The notes: a model not told the origin generated them from the sequence alone. 37,862 nt of DNA from Erysipelotrichaceae bacterium (GCA_019415435.1 DXZE01000017.1:1-37862); one strand, 5' to 3'. Numbered from the stretch's first letter, positions 7,913 through 16,374 are shown. Numbers and translations: made by a program.

Positions 7913-8926
7913 TCAGAATAATCTTCCTGGATGCGTAATACCTAAATGCTCATATGCCTTTTCCGTAACAACCCTGCCTCTTGTAGTACGGTTGACAAAG
8001 CCAATCTGAATCAGATATGGCTCATAGACATCCTCAAGTGTTGTTGTCTCTTCCGAGATGCTGTTCGCTAAGGCATCTAATCCTACCGGACCACCATGGA
8101 ATCTTTCAATAATACCCTTCAGATAACGGATATCTACTTCATCAAGACCCAGTGAGTCGACATGCAGACGATTCAGAGAATCATCCGCAATCTTGCGGGA
8201 AATGACACCATCATTCAATACCTGGGCAAAGTCACGGATTCTTCGTAACAGACGATTGGCAATACGTGGTGTGCCACGGGAACGTCTGGCAATTTCCATC
8301 ACTGCATCATCATCAATCTTCACATTCAGTACTCTTGCGGTACGGGAAATAATACTGCCAAGCTGATCATCTGTGTAATACTCTAACTTTGATATGATAC
8401 CGAATCTGTCTCTTAAAGGAGAGGATAAATCACCAGCTCTTGTTGTAGCACCAACTAATGTAAATGGCGGTAAATCCAGTCTTACGCTGCGTCCACCCTG
8501 TCCATTTTCACCACCGACCATAACATCGAGTTCAAAATCTTCCATAGCCGGATACAGTACTTCTTCTACAACTTTAGGAAGTCTGTGAATTTCATCAATA
8601 AACAGAACATCACCTGGTTCCAATACACTTAAAAGACTGGCAAGATCACCTGGCTTGGAGATAGAAGGCCCGGTTGTTACACGGATATTGGCATGCATTT
8701 CATTAGCCATGATGTAAGCTAATGTCGTTTTACCTAAACCAGGCGGTCCATAGAGAAGAACATGATCCAGAGGTTCATTTCTCTGTAAGGCAGCCTGAAT
8801 ATAGATTTTCAGATTTTCCTTTAAGGTATCCTGTCCAACATAGTCTTTCAGATATTTCGGACGGATGGTTTCTTCATCATCGCCTTCTTCTGCCACGGCA
8901 GACATCAGTCTTTCATCATCATTCAT
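7913..8926 (-). CDS. ruvB: Holliday junction branch migration helicase RuvB
   Basis: The 337-residue AAA+ motor drives branch migration of Holliday junctions together with RuvA. Walker A is GPPGLGKT (residues 60-67), Walker B is VLFIDEIH (107-114), sensor 1 is GATTRAG (159-165), and the arginine-finger region LRDRFG is near 171-176. A winged-helix DNA-binding domain follows (RGRVVTEKAYEHLG near the end). The length is normal. The ATG at 8926 has GGAGG 7 bases upstream, within the end of ruvA. Only 3 bases separate the two genes, suggesting coupled translation. No ruvC is present, as is usual in Bacillota, where RecU resolves junctions. Confidence 0.98.
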   Translation of the reverse strand: MNDDERLMSAVAEEGDDEETIRPKYLKDYVGQDTLKENLKIYIQAALQRNEPLDHVLLYGPPGLGKTTLAYIMANEMHANIRVTTGPSISKPGDLASLLSVLEPGDVLFIDEIHRLPKVVEEVLYPAMEDFELDVMVGGENGQGGRSVRLDLPPFTLVGATTRAGDLSSPLRDRFGIISKLEYYTDDQLGSIISRTARVLNVKIDDDAVMEIARRSRGTPRIANRLLRRIRDFAQVLNDGVISRKIADDSLNRLHVDSLGLDEVDIRYLKGIIERFHGGPVGLDALANSISEETTTLEDVYEPYLIQIGFVNRTTRGRVVTEKAYEHLGITHPGRLF

Positions 8927-8929
8927 GCA

Positions 8930-9529
8930 CTATCCTCCGATTTTCTGTTTAAGAAGATACTGTAAACCCATCTTCAGATATGCCTCGGTAGTCAAACCCG
9001 GTTTCTGATTCATATAGGATGCCGCAGAGGTTAACTCATTTCCCTTATATCCAAGGTTCTTAAGTCCTTCTAATGCATCACGGATCTCAGCCGGATACTG
9101 TTCGGTATTCGAAGATTTGGCAGTAGATGCTTCGGTTGTCACAAGCTTTCCTTTTAAATCCAGAACAATCTGGGAAGCAGATCTTGCGCCAATACCAGGC
9201 ATTTTCTTTAATGCAGATACATCTCCCTTTTCTATAGCAGAAACAATGTTCTGATACCCTGCACTTGTTAACATGCTCATAGCTGTCTTAGGACCTAAAC
9301 CCTTTACCGATATCAGTCTGATAAATAATTCTTTTTCTGCTTCACTTTCAAAGCCAAAGAGACTCATGTCATTATCGGTTATATGAAGATAGGTATAAAT
9401 TCTTACTTCCTGATTTAAGGAAAGAGAAGATGTATGAGGATAAGCTATTTCCCACCCCATGCCATCATGATCTATGACAACACTGGTAGATGTGTAAGAT
9501 GCTACGGTACCATTGATAAAAGCAATCAT
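8930..9529 (-). CDS. ruvA: Holliday junction DNA helicase subunit RuvA
   Basis: The 199-residue protein binds four-way junctions and loads RuvB. The N-terminal OB fold (about 1-62, MIAFINGTV start) is followed by tandem helix-hairpin-helix motifs (LISVKGLGPKTAM and LKKMPGIGARSASQIVLDLK). A flexible linker follows, then the C-terminal RuvB-contacting domain (about 145-199). The ATG at 9529 has a GGAAGG site overlapping the obg stop codon, 11 bases away, so it belongs to the obg-ruvA-ruvB transcript. Confidence 0.97.
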   Translation of the reverse strand: MIAFINGTVASYTSTSVVIDHDGMGWEIAYPHTSSLSLNQEVRIYTYLHITDNDMSLFGFESEAEKELFIRLISVKGLGPKTAMSMLTSAGYQNIVSAIEKGDVSALKKMPGIGARSASQIVLDLKGKLVTTEASTAKSSNTEQYPAEIRDALEGLKNLGYKGNELTSAASYMNQKPGLTTEAYLKMGLQYLLKQKIGG

Positions 9530-9540
9530 GACAAACCTTC

Positions 9541-10815
9541 CTAATCCTTGAAATCAAGGATGTAATTATTCACAATAACCTGATCACCATTTTTGGCACC
9601 TGCTTCACGCAATGCCTTATCGACACCCATCTTGTCTAATAACAAGGCAAACTGATAAGCCTGATCCGGATCATACAGATCATACTGATCACAAAGATTA
9701 TCCACCTTCTGAGATACAATCTTCCATCTGTTAGGTGCATCTTTCTTCACATAGAAATCAGGACGCTTTGGTTCATAGCGGTAAACGACTGTTTCTTCAG
9801 CCGGTTCTGCATTCTCTTCTTCCTGTTTCTTAGCTTCCGTGATGGCATCCATAGCCGCATAGAGAACTTCTTTCAAGCCTTTATGTTCCAAAGCAGAAAC
9901 TTCATAAACCTTTAAACCAGGATGTTTCTTTTTAAATTCATCCAGATATAAAGAAGCTATCTCATCATCCATCTTATTGGCTACGACAATCTGAGGCTTC
10001 TTCTCGAGTTCCTCATCATATCTGGCCAGCTCTTTATTGATGATTTCATAGCATTCAGAAGGATCTCCTGCTTCACCAGACATGTCTACGACATGAATCA
10101 AAACACGGCATCTTTTGATATGTCTTAAAAATTCATCACCAAGTCCCTTGCCATCAGCTGCGCCTTCAATTAAACCAGGCATATCAGCCAGGACAAAACC
10201 ATGACTGTCATCAATATCTACAACCCCGATATTCGGTTCAATGGTTGTAAATGGATAAGCTGCTATCTCTGGCTTTGCTCTAGTCACAATAGAAAGAATG
10301 GTGGATTTTCCTACCGAAGGAAAACCAATTAATCCCGCATCTGCTAGTAATCTTAATTCAATATTCAGATCCAGACTTTCACCAATTTCACCAGGCTGAG
10401 CGTATTCTGGCGCATCATTTCTGGCACTGGCAAAATGGTAATTGCCTAAGCCGCCTTTACCGCCATGGGCAATCAATACCTTCTGGTTTGGTTTTGTTAA
10501 ATCAGCCAAAAGATCCCCATTTGCTGCGTTACGTATCATTGTTCCAGGGGGAACATGCACAATGACATCATCCCCGGATTTACCATGCATTTTCTTAATC
10601 AGACCAGGTGCACCATTACCTGCTTTTACAGACTTTGTAAAGCGCAGCTTGGTAAGTGTGGTTTCATTGGTATCTACCGCAAACCATATGTCACCGCCTT
10701 TACCGCCATCACCGCCGGCTGGTCCGCCATTTGGATAGAACTTTTCACGGCGCCACGCGACAATACCACGGCCGCCATCGCCTGCTTTAACATGCATGCG
10801 GATAAAATCAATCAT
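9541..10815 (-). CDS. obg: Obg family GTPase (ObgE/CgtA)
   Basis: The 424-residue essential GTPase functions in late 50S ribosome assembly and stress control. The glycine-rich Obg fold is at about residues 1-158 (GDGGRGIVAWRREKFYP, GGKGGLGN). The G domain follows, with G1 GFPSVGKST (164-172), G2 TTIEPN, G3 DMPG (211-214) and G4 NKMD (280-283). A C-terminal OCT domain (about 345-424) is characteristic of Bacillota Obg. The ATG at 10815 has AAGGAG 6 bases upstream. It follows rpmA, the usual rplU-prp-rpmA-obg order, but a strong terminator lies between them. Confidence 0.98.
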   Translation of the reverse strand: MIDFIRMHVKAGDGGRGIVAWRREKFYPNGGPAGGDGGKGGDIWFAVDTNETTLTKLRFTKSVKAGNGAPGLIKKMHGKSGDDVIVHVPPGTMIRNAANGDLLADLTKPNQKVLIAHGGKGGLGNYHFASARNDAPEYAQPGEIGESLDLNIELRLLADAGLIGFPSVGKSTILSIVTRAKPEIAAYPFTTIEPNIGVVDIDDSHGFVLADMPGLIEGAADGKGLGDEFLRHIKRCRVLIHVVDMSGEAGDPSECYEIINKELARYDEELEKKPQIVVANKMDDEIASLYLDEFKKKHPGLKVYEVSALEHKGLKEVLYAAMDAITEAKKQEEENAEPAEETVVYRYEPKRPDFYVKKDAPNRWKIVSQKVDNLCDQYDLYDPDQAYQFALLLDKMGVDKALREAGAKNGDQVIVNNYILDFKD

Positions 10816-10830
10816 TGCATACTCCTTTCC

Positions 10831-10858
10831 AAAAAAAGCCCCTGATGAAATCAGGAGC
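10831..10858 (-). terminator. Terminator between rpmA and obg
   Basis: An 8-bp stem with one G-T pair (10838-10845 with 10851-10858, 5-nt loop) is followed on the minus strand by seven T residues. It lies 14 bases after the rpmA stop. No convincing obg promoter is seen between it and the obg ATG, so some readthrough probably feeds obg-ruvAB. Confidence 0.88.
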
Positions 10859-10871
10859 GAAAATTATAAGC

Positions 10872-11159
10872 TTAAGCCTCTTCAGGATAAACAGAAACCT
10901 GTTTCTTATCTCTGCCGAGACGCTCATATCTGACAATACCAGCAGCTGTAGCGAACAGAGTATCATCTCCTGCACGCTTAACATTCTTGCCAGGCATAAT
11001 CTTTGTGCCTCTCTGACGATAGATGATAGAACCACAGTTTGTGAATTCGCCATCTGCCTTCTTGGCACCTAATCTTCTTCCTGCAGAATCTCTTCCGTTC
11101 TTTGTGGAAGATACACCTTTCTTAGATGCAAACAACTGCATATTCAGTGTGAACTTCAT
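10872..11159 (-). CDS. rpmA: 50S ribosomal protein L27 with Prp-cleavable N-terminal extension
   Basis: This is the 95-residue L27, whose N-terminus reaches the peptidyl transferase centre. The leader MKFTLNMQLF precedes ASKKGVSSTKNGRDSAGRRL. In Bacillota this extension is removed after Phe (here F10) by the protease Prp, whose gene lies immediately upstream. The rest of the L27 body is intact. GGAGGTG precedes the ATG by 9 bases and overlaps the end of prp. Confidence 0.98.
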   Translation of the reverse strand: MKFTLNMQLFASKKGVSSTKNGRDSAGRRLGAKKADGEFTNCGSIIYRQRGTKIMPGKNVKRAGDDTLFATAAGIVRYERLGRDKKQVSVYPEEA

Positions 11160-11165
11160 AGTATT

Positions 11166-11471
11166 TTACACCTCCGTTATTCTTATATAATCCTGATTTA
11201 CTTCTGCGGCAGTCTGCAGTTCGATCAATCCTGTCTTCATAATCAGATCTGATTTATCATCAGGCTTCTGGATATGAATTCTGACATATCCTTCATCAAC
11301 GATAATGTCATCTTCCCTTAACAGCTGATCTGCTGCATTTGCCATTCCTACTGCGATCCCGCTGACAACAGCACAGACCAAATCATGTCCATAGTCATCA
11401 GATCCTGCATGACCCTTTATTTCAAGACAACTGATATGATCTTCTGTACGTGTAACGGTGATCCAAATCAT
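11166..11471 (-). CDS. prp: Ribosomal-processing cysteine protease Prp
   Basis: The 101-residue protein (formerly YsxB-like) cleaves the N-terminal extension of L27. The catalytic pair is visible: His21 in KGHAGSD and Cys33 in DLVCAVVSG, matching the His22/Cys34 spacing reported for the Staphylococcus enzyme. The ATG at 11471 follows the rplU stop by 1 base, with AAGG 6 bases upstream. It sits between rplU and rpmA, the conserved arrangement in Bacillota. Confidence 0.96.
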   Translation of the reverse strand: MIWITVTRTEDHISCLEIKGHAGSDDYGHDLVCAVVSGIAVGMANAADQLLREDDIIVDEGYVRIHIQKPDDKSDLIMKTGLIELQTAAEVNQDYIRITEV

Positions 11472-11472
11472 G

Positions 11473-11784
11473 TTAACCCTTGATGGATTCAACAGTCAGC
11501 TTTGTATATGGCTGACGGTGACCCTGTCTGTGGTGTGTAGATCCCTTCTTAGCCTTGTACATGAAGATTCTGATCTTCTTGTCCTTGCCCTGTTTTACTA
11601 CCTTGGCTGTGACCTTTGCACCTTCAACATATGGTGTTCCGATCTTTGTGCCATCATTTGAAAGAAGGACTACCTTGTCAAATACTACCTCATCACCTGG
11701 TTCTGCGTTGAGCTTTTCAACAAAGATATCCTGGCCAGCTTCAACCTTGAGCTGCTTTCCACCTGTCTCGATAACTGCGTACAT
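11473..11784 (-). CDS. rplU: 50S ribosomal protein L21
   Basis: The 103-residue L21 begins MYAVIETGGKQ and carries the KKGSTHHRQGHRQPYT segment that binds 23S rRNA. The ATG at 11784 is preferred because GGAGGTG lies about 5 bases upstream; the longer frame adds six unrelated residues that include the ribosome binding site. It is the first gene of rplU-prp-rpmA and follows a structured leader with a strong promoter. Confidence 0.98.
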   Translation of the reverse strand: MYAVIETGGKQLKVEAGQDIFVEKLNAEPGDEVVFDKVVLLSNDGTKIGTPYVEGAKVTAKVVKQGKDKKIRIFMYKAKKGSTHHRQGHRQPYTKLTVESIKG

Positions 11785-11802
11785 TTTTACACCTCCTGAC
11801 AT

Positions 11803-11889
11803 TTATCATAAGACGCGCCGTAGAGGGGACATTGCTGTACTTTACCCTTTTCCGTGCGGTTACAGACCTCATTCAAGAGGGCTGATAAC
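11803..11889 (-). promoter_or_regulatory. Putative L21 leader RNA upstream of rplU
   Basis: The transcript from the promoter at 11896-11924 has an untranslated leader of about 105 bases. It includes the minus-strand segments CCTC-TTGAAT-GAGG (hairpin), GTAACCGCACGGAAAAGGG and CCCCTCTACGGCG. These resemble my recollection of the L21 leader element described in Bacillota, which precedes rplU and is thought to mediate autoregulation. The fold was not computed. Confidence 0.6.
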
Positions 11890-11895
11890 GTAGAT

Positions 11896-11924
11896 ATATT
11901 ACCTTTATGGAACTGTAAAGTCAA
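11896..11924 (-). promoter_or_regulatory. Strong promoter of the rplU operon
   Basis: Minus-strand TTGACT (11919-11924) and TAATAT (11896-11901) are separated by exactly 17 bases. The -35 lies 6 bases past the end of the preceding small gene. Confidence 0.8.
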
Positions 11925-11930
11925 TGAAAA

Positions 11931-12167
11931 TTACAGAAGTCTTAAGACTTTCCGTACATATTTACGACGGTCTTTTTCAAGACAGTTCGTCAAGTCCTGC
12001 ATAGCCGCATAGATCTTCAGTTTCTGATTCGTACTGTAATCATTATCCAGCTCTACATTAACTACTGTCTTATTCATCGCAATACGGAAATCTTCTTCAT
12101 TCATTGCTTCACATCCATCCATGGAGTCTTCAAAGACCTGTCTGTTTTTTTCATTATGTCTGCTCAT
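11931..12167 (-). CDS. Small charged protein of unknown function downstream of thiI
   Basis: This predicted 78-residue soluble protein starts MSRHNEKNRQVFEDSMDG and is rich in Asp, Glu, Lys and Arg. A likely helical C-terminus (KLKIYAAMQDLTNCLEKDRR) contains one Cys. I do not recognise a family. The ATG at 12167 has AAGGAG 5 bases upstream, overlapping the thiI stop codon. An in-frame GTG at 12173 would sit on the ribosome binding site. It is the last gene of the ezrA-iscS-thiI operon, so a link to sulfur transfer or tRNA thiolation is possible but is only inferred from position. Confidence 0.75.
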   Translation of the reverse strand: MSRHNEKNRQVFEDSMDGCEAMNEEDFRIAMNKTVVNVELDNDYSTNQKLKIYAAMQDLTNCLEKDRRKYVRKVLRLL

Positions 12168-12176
12168 ATGCACTCC

Positions 12177-13364
12177 TTACAGGAAATCCTCATTTTCTTC
12201 TTCTGGTGTGACCGTAACGGTTTCTTCCTTTTCCAATGCCTCATCAATAAGTTTCTGATAATCAAATCTTGATTCAAACGTCTCACATTTTTCCAGGGAA
12301 GGTTTTGTCACTGGATTCTTTGGATCGAATATGGTACAGCAGTCTTCATAAGGAAGAATACTTGTTTCATACGTGCCGATCTTACGGGCAAGATCAATGA
12401 TTTCCACTTTATCAAAGCATACCAATGGTCTTAATACCGGCATCTTTGTAACTTCATTGATAACGGCCATAGACTCCAATGTCTGTGAAGCTACCTGGCC
12501 TACAGATTCGCCTGTACCAATCGCAAGACATCCGTTTTCTTTTGCAATTCTGTCCGCAAGTCTGAACATCATGCGGCGCATTAAGGTTACGGCATAAGGA
12601 TCCCCTGCTGTTTTATAAATATGTAACTGAAGGTCGGTAAAATTGATGATATGGACCTTCATATGACCCTGATAAGCAGAAGCCATGGATGCTAACTGAA
12701 GCACCTTATGCTTTGCATTATCACTTGTATATGGAGGTGAAGCAAAATGCACTGCCTCTACCTGTAAGCCACGCTTCATTAATTCATACGCTGCGACAGG
12801 TGAATCAATACCACCTGAAAGCATCAGAAGCACTTTACCATTGATACCAGCCGGATAACCGCCTGCACCCTGAATCTTATTACCGGTAATATAAGCCGCA
12901 TCACTATGAATTTCAATGCGGATAGGAAGCTCGGGATTATGAACATCGACCTTAAGATCCGTATTCTTTAATATCACACCTGCTACATCACGATTAACGG
13001 CATCTGAATGCATTGGATATGTCTTATCGTGTCTTTTGGTAATGATCTTGAAAGTATGCTTACCAGATTCTTCGGCAATTCTGAGACATGTCTTTTCAAT
13101 TGTTTCAATGTCTGTAGAAACCTTCTCGGTAAATGAGAAAGAAGAAATACCAAAGACTCTCTTTAATCTTCTTGTAATCTCTTCAGGATCATGATCAAAG
13201 ATTTTGATATAGATACGGTCATATGTTCTTGTATATTCAAGATCAGTCCAGTCACGGAACATATAACGGATATTATGATGCAGTCTTTTGATAAAATCCT
13301 TGCGGTTTTTACCCTTGGTGGATAATTCACCATAACGTATCAGTACTGTATCGTATTTAACCAT
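12177..13364 (-). CDS. thiI: tRNA uridine 4-sulfurtransferase ThiI (short form)
   Basis: The 395-residue enzyme makes 4-thiouridine at position 8 of tRNA and can feed sulfur to thiazole synthesis. It has an N-terminal ferredoxin-like plus THUMP region (about 1-165) and a PP-loop adenylation domain with SGGIDSP (183-189). The C-terminal rhodanese domain of the enterobacterial 482-residue enzyme is absent. This is the Bacillus-type form, which receives sulfur directly from a dedicated desulfurase. That partner is encoded immediately upstream and overlaps by 8 bases. AAGGAG lies about 13 bases before the ATG, long enough to suggest coupling to the upstream gene. Confidence 0.96.
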   Translation of the reverse strand: MVKYDTVLIRYGELSTKGKNRKDFIKRLHHNIRYMFRDWTDLEYTRTYDRIYIKIFDHDPEEITRRLKRVFGISSFSFTEKVSTDIETIEKTCLRIAEESGKHTFKIITKRHDKTYPMHSDAVNRDVAGVILKNTDLKVDVHNPELPIRIEIHSDAAYITGNKIQGAGGYPAGINGKVLLMLSGGIDSPVAAYELMKRGLQVEAVHFASPPYTSDNAKHKVLQLASMASAYQGHMKVHIINFTDLQLHIYKTAGDPYAVTLMRRMMFRLADRIAKENGCLAIGTGESVGQVASQTLESMAVINEVTKMPVLRPLVCFDKVEIIDLARKIGTYETSILPYEDCCTIFDPKNPVTKPSLEKCETFESRFDYQKLIDEALEKEETVTVTPEEENEDFL

Positions 13365-14496
13365 ATTGTGAAATAATCTCCTTTAATGCCTTCAGAAAGC
13401 GGTCTGTTTCATCCATTGTATTGTGATAGGAAAGTGACACTCTGATGCACGAACTTGCCCGCTTTGACGAGAAACCCATAGCTGTTAATACATAGCTTGG
13501 ATCATCTGAACGGGATGCACATGTACTGCGTGCGCTGACCATAAAGCCTCTTTCATTGAGGGCGTTCTGCATCACTTCACTAGGTATCTTTTCATAACTG
13601 AAATTAATTGTGTTAGGAACAGCATCCTCTGGTGAATTGATTTCTACACCATCAATAGCTTTCAATCCTTCCTTGAGATGATCACTCATCTTTTTGACAT
13701 AGTCATGATACTTTGCGCCATTTTCGAGTACTAATCTCAGAGTTTTGGCAAAGACCATATCCGCCGGCGCATTGCTTGTGCCACCACGTAAGCCATATTC
13801 CTGTTCACCACCATTGATTAACGGAATAAACGGTACAAATGTCTTCCTGACTAATATACCACTTCCCTTGACTCCTTCTAACTTATGGGCACTAATCGAA
13901 GCCAAATCAATATTGGTCATATCTAACGGAACTTTACCAACAGCCTGGGTTAAGTCTACATGGAGATAGGCATGAGAATGTTTCTTAACAATCTCAGCGA
14001 TCTCAGGAATCGGATTAATCGCCCCGGATTCATTATTGACATACATGATAGATACTAATGCTGTATCTTTATCCAGCGCATTCTTCAGATCTTCTACATG
14101 TACTTTACCAGTATTATCTACAGGCAGATATGTAATACGGTATCCGAATACATCATGCATCTGTGCACAGGCATTCAGGATAGAGGAATGTTCAACATTG
14201 GTAGTAATAATATGTTTCTTATTCTTCTGGGCAAAGCATACACCCTTAATAGCGGATGAGTTGGATTCAGAAGAGCCGGAAGTAAAGATAATATCAGCCG
14301 GATGTACTCCCAAAAGCCCGGCGATTGCTCCCCGGGCTTTTTCCATCATACGATAGACTTCTGTACCTTCTTCATATAAAGATTCTGAATTAACATAATA
14401 TGTTTCCAGAAGATGCTCATAAGTCTTCAGCACATCAGGATTGATATTGGTTGTACTGGCGTTATCAAAATAGATTCTATTCTGCACCTTTTGCAT
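13357..14496 (-). CDS. Cysteine desulfurase (NifS/IscS family), probable ThiI partner
   Basis: The 379-residue PLP enzyme releases sulfur from cysteine as a persulfide. His103, Asp181 (HVDLTQ) and the Schiff-base Lys205 (SAHKLEGVKGSG) are in place, and the catalytic Cys326 lies in SARSTCASRS. Its position next to thiI matches the NifZ-ThiI pairs of Bacillus. It overlaps ezrA by 20 bases. The ATG at 14496 has AAGGAG only 1 base upstream, which is too close. A GTG three codons later (14487) has 10-base spacing and may be the true start. Confidence 0.94.
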   Translation of the reverse strand: MQKVQNRIYFDNASTTNINPDVLKTYEHLLETYYVNSESLYEEGTEVYRMMEKARGAIAGLLGVHPADIIFTSGSSESNSSAIKGVCFAQKNKKHIITTNVEHSSILNACAQMHDVFGYRITYLPVDNTGKVHVEDLKNALDKDTALVSIMYVNNESGAINPIPEIAEIVKKHSHAYLHVDLTQAVGKVPLDMTNIDLASISAHKLEGVKGSGILVRKTFVPFIPLINGGEQEYGLRGGTSNAPADMVFAKTLRLVLENGAKYHDYVKKMSDHLKEGLKAIDGVEINSPEDAVPNTINFSYEKIPSEVMQNALNERGFMVSARSTCASRSDDPSYVLTAMGFSSKRASSCIRVSLSYHNTMDETDRFLKALKEIISQYG

Positions 14497-16207
14497 TCTC
14501 CTTAATCATGCTTTCATAATTGCCTGGATGGATCTTCTCAATCGTCGCAATGGCAATCGTCAATGCCTGTGTATATTCACCATTACGGAAACATAACTCA
14601 GAACGTGTTAATTCTGAATCAATATCCGCATAGGTTGAACGATACCGGTTGCCAAATACGATTGTATTTTCAACCATGACAACTGTACCTACTACATTAT
14701 TGACATTGTTATAAAGCTTATAGATGAAATCCAGTGCTTCCTGTAAGGTTGCCTGTAATAACTGCATATTCAGAGGTTTCTGTTCCATCAGATCCTGCAG
14801 AGAGTGCAGATATTCATTAGCACGGGACATATCATTCTCATACTTCTCAGATATGTTAGGAAGCTTATACTTACGGATCTTGACCTGCATCTGATTCATG
14901 ATGATTTCAAGCTTGACAAGCTGTTTTCTGGCCCTGTCTTCATCACCAGTAGCTCCTTCAATCTTCTTTCTGATCTCCTGTAATTTATCATTGCAGGAAT
15001 CATACTTCTGATTCAGATCATTCAATTCTGTTAATACGCGTGAAGCAGGTGAATTATAAGCTCTGACTGTTTCAAATACCTTAGGTTTTCTCTTATTGAG
15101 ATCCTGTAATTCATTGAATAAAGCAGAGATTTCATCTGTCATGGATTTCAATCCATACTTGTCACCCTTTGTATTGTAAGCATTCTTAATATAACGGGCA
15201 TTGTCATTTGCTTCTGCGACAAGCTTATCTGTTTCCTTAGTCAGACTGCGCATCTCATCATAAGCACTGCCTTCTGTCTTAATAGATGTTTCCATCTGCA
15301 GAAGTCTGCTCTTATATGTTTCAAGATGCTCTCTGACACCTTCCTGAGAACCGTTTTTCAACTGATTCAGATCCTCATTCAGAGTTTCTGTAATCATGTT
15401 CAGATTCTTATCAATATCAAGATGTTTTAGATAGACACCACGGTTCTTATCATGCAGATATTCTTTTCGTACCTGTTCAAGAAGATTCGGTACAACCCCT
15501 CTTGCGTCTTCCAGCAATTGCGGCATTGTATCAATCATATCTTCCAGTTCATTCATGGAAGTACGGATAGAATCCAGTTCATCATTAGCTCTGTCAAAGT
15601 CAGAAGAGTACATCCATTCTTCAAAGGTAGAGAACATCTTTTCTGTATCTGTAATCTTCTGTTCCACTGCATTCCAGTTATAGGAAAGACGACTGGAGTT
15701 TTCCTGAGCCTGACTCTTTAAGGCACGGAAACGATTCTTCAGGTTTGTGACTTCCTGACGCTGTTGTGTTTCCTTGCTTAACAAGCCATCCAGATTATGA
15801 TTCAGATCTTCTACACTTTTTTCAGTTAATGAGATATCAGACTCCAGATCCGTCATGATCTTGTCTGCTTTTCTTAGCTTGCCTGAAAGAATGCTGTCTT
15901 CACAATCCCCAAGCTGATCAGATATCTTTTTAATGGAAGCCTGGGTACGGTCAAAAGATTCCTTGACCTTATTCACCTTTTCGCTTTCACTCTGATCTAC
16001 CCTTGCAATTGCGGCAGCTTTATTCATCTTAAAGGACAAAGGTACACTCTTTATATCATTATACCGTTTTTCTAATCCTTCTAATTCCTTACGATATTTT
16101 TTAGTTCTGCTTTTTTCTACAATCAGCCATACGGTTAAGAAAAGAACAAGAACAGCTATTCCAATAACAACTCTTATATCAGAGATAATACTCAGAAATT
16201 GACTCAT
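14477..16207 (-). CDS. ezrA: Septation ring formation regulator EzrA
   Basis: The 576-residue membrane-anchored protein restrains FtsZ assembly and links the Z ring to wall synthesis in Bacillota. One N-terminal transmembrane helix (about residues 11-30, VVIGIAVLVLFLTVWLIVE) is followed by a basic stretch and a long spectrin-like, alpha-helical coiled-coil cytoplasmic region. The length and layout fit EzrA (about 560-575 residues). The start at 16207 has a GAGGTAGGA site. It heads the ezrA, cysteine desulfurase, thiI, small-protein transcript and is divergent from rpsD; ezrA next to a desulfurase and thiI is a familiar Bacillota arrangement. Confidence 0.92.
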   Translation of the reverse strand: MSQFLSIISDIRVVIGIAVLVLFLTVWLIVEKSRTKKYRKELEGLEKRYNDIKSVPLSFKMNKAAAIARVDQSESEKVNKVKESFDRTQASIKKISDQLGDCEDSILSGKLRKADKIMTDLESDISLTEKSVEDLNHNLDGLLSKETQQRQEVTNLKNRFRALKSQAQENSSRLSYNWNAVEQKITDTEKMFSTFEEWMYSSDFDRANDELDSIRTSMNELEDMIDTMPQLLEDARGVVPNLLEQVRKEYLHDKNRGVYLKHLDIDKNLNMITETLNEDLNQLKNGSQEGVREHLETYKSRLLQMETSIKTEGSAYDEMRSLTKETDKLVAEANDNARYIKNAYNTKGDKYGLKSMTDEISALFNELQDLNKRKPKVFETVRAYNSPASRVLTELNDLNQKYDSCNDKLQEIRKKIEGATGDEDRARKQLVKLEIIMNQMQVKIRKYKLPNISEKYENDMSRANEYLHSLQDLMEQKPLNMQLLQATLQEALDFIYKLYNNVNNVVGTVVMVENTIVFGNRYRSTYADIDSELTRSELCFRNGEYTQALTIAIATIEKIHPGNYESMIKENAKGAE

Positions 16208-16241
16208 ATGATCCTACCTCGAAATCTACCTAGTAATCTTA

Positions 16242-16264
16242 ACACAGAACTATGTGTTCTGTGT
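16242..16264. repeat. 9-bp perfect inverted repeat in the ezrA 5' region
   Basis: ACACAGAAC/GTTCTGTGT (16242-16250 with 16256-16264, 5-base loop) lies between the probable ezrA -10 and its ATG. It has no T run, so an operator or a leader hairpin is more likely than a terminator. Confidence 0.7.
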
Positions 16265-16294
16265 ATGGTCTGTTCATGATGCTAACATCGGAAT

Positions 16295-16321
16295 ATTATA
16301 GATTCATTGCATATTTATGCA
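16295..16321 (-). promoter_or_regulatory. Probable ezrA promoter with a 14-bp palindrome at -35
   Basis: A minus-strand TATAAT is at 16295-16300. No good -35 hexamer lies at the usual distance. Instead a perfect palindrome, TGCATA-TT-TATGCA (16308-16321), occupies that place. It lies between the divergent ezrA and rpsD promoters. Confidence 0.5.
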
Positions 16322-16339
16322 TGATTTTAACCTTTTTTA

Positions 16340-16368
16340 TTGACTGTTGAGACAGGCAAGTCTATAAT
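16340..16368 (+). promoter_or_regulatory. Strong promoter of rpsD
   Basis: TTGACT (16340-16345) and a perfect TATAAT (16363-16368) are separated by 17 bases. Transcription would start near 16375. Confidence 0.85.
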
Positions 16369-16374
16369 TTTCTA

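Noticed and set aside
7584..8009. Plus-strand 141-codon ORF as an independent gene
   Set aside because: Its first two-thirds are the in-frame continuation of the broken SRAP gene after the amber codon. The remainder is antisense to the ruvB terminator and 3' end.
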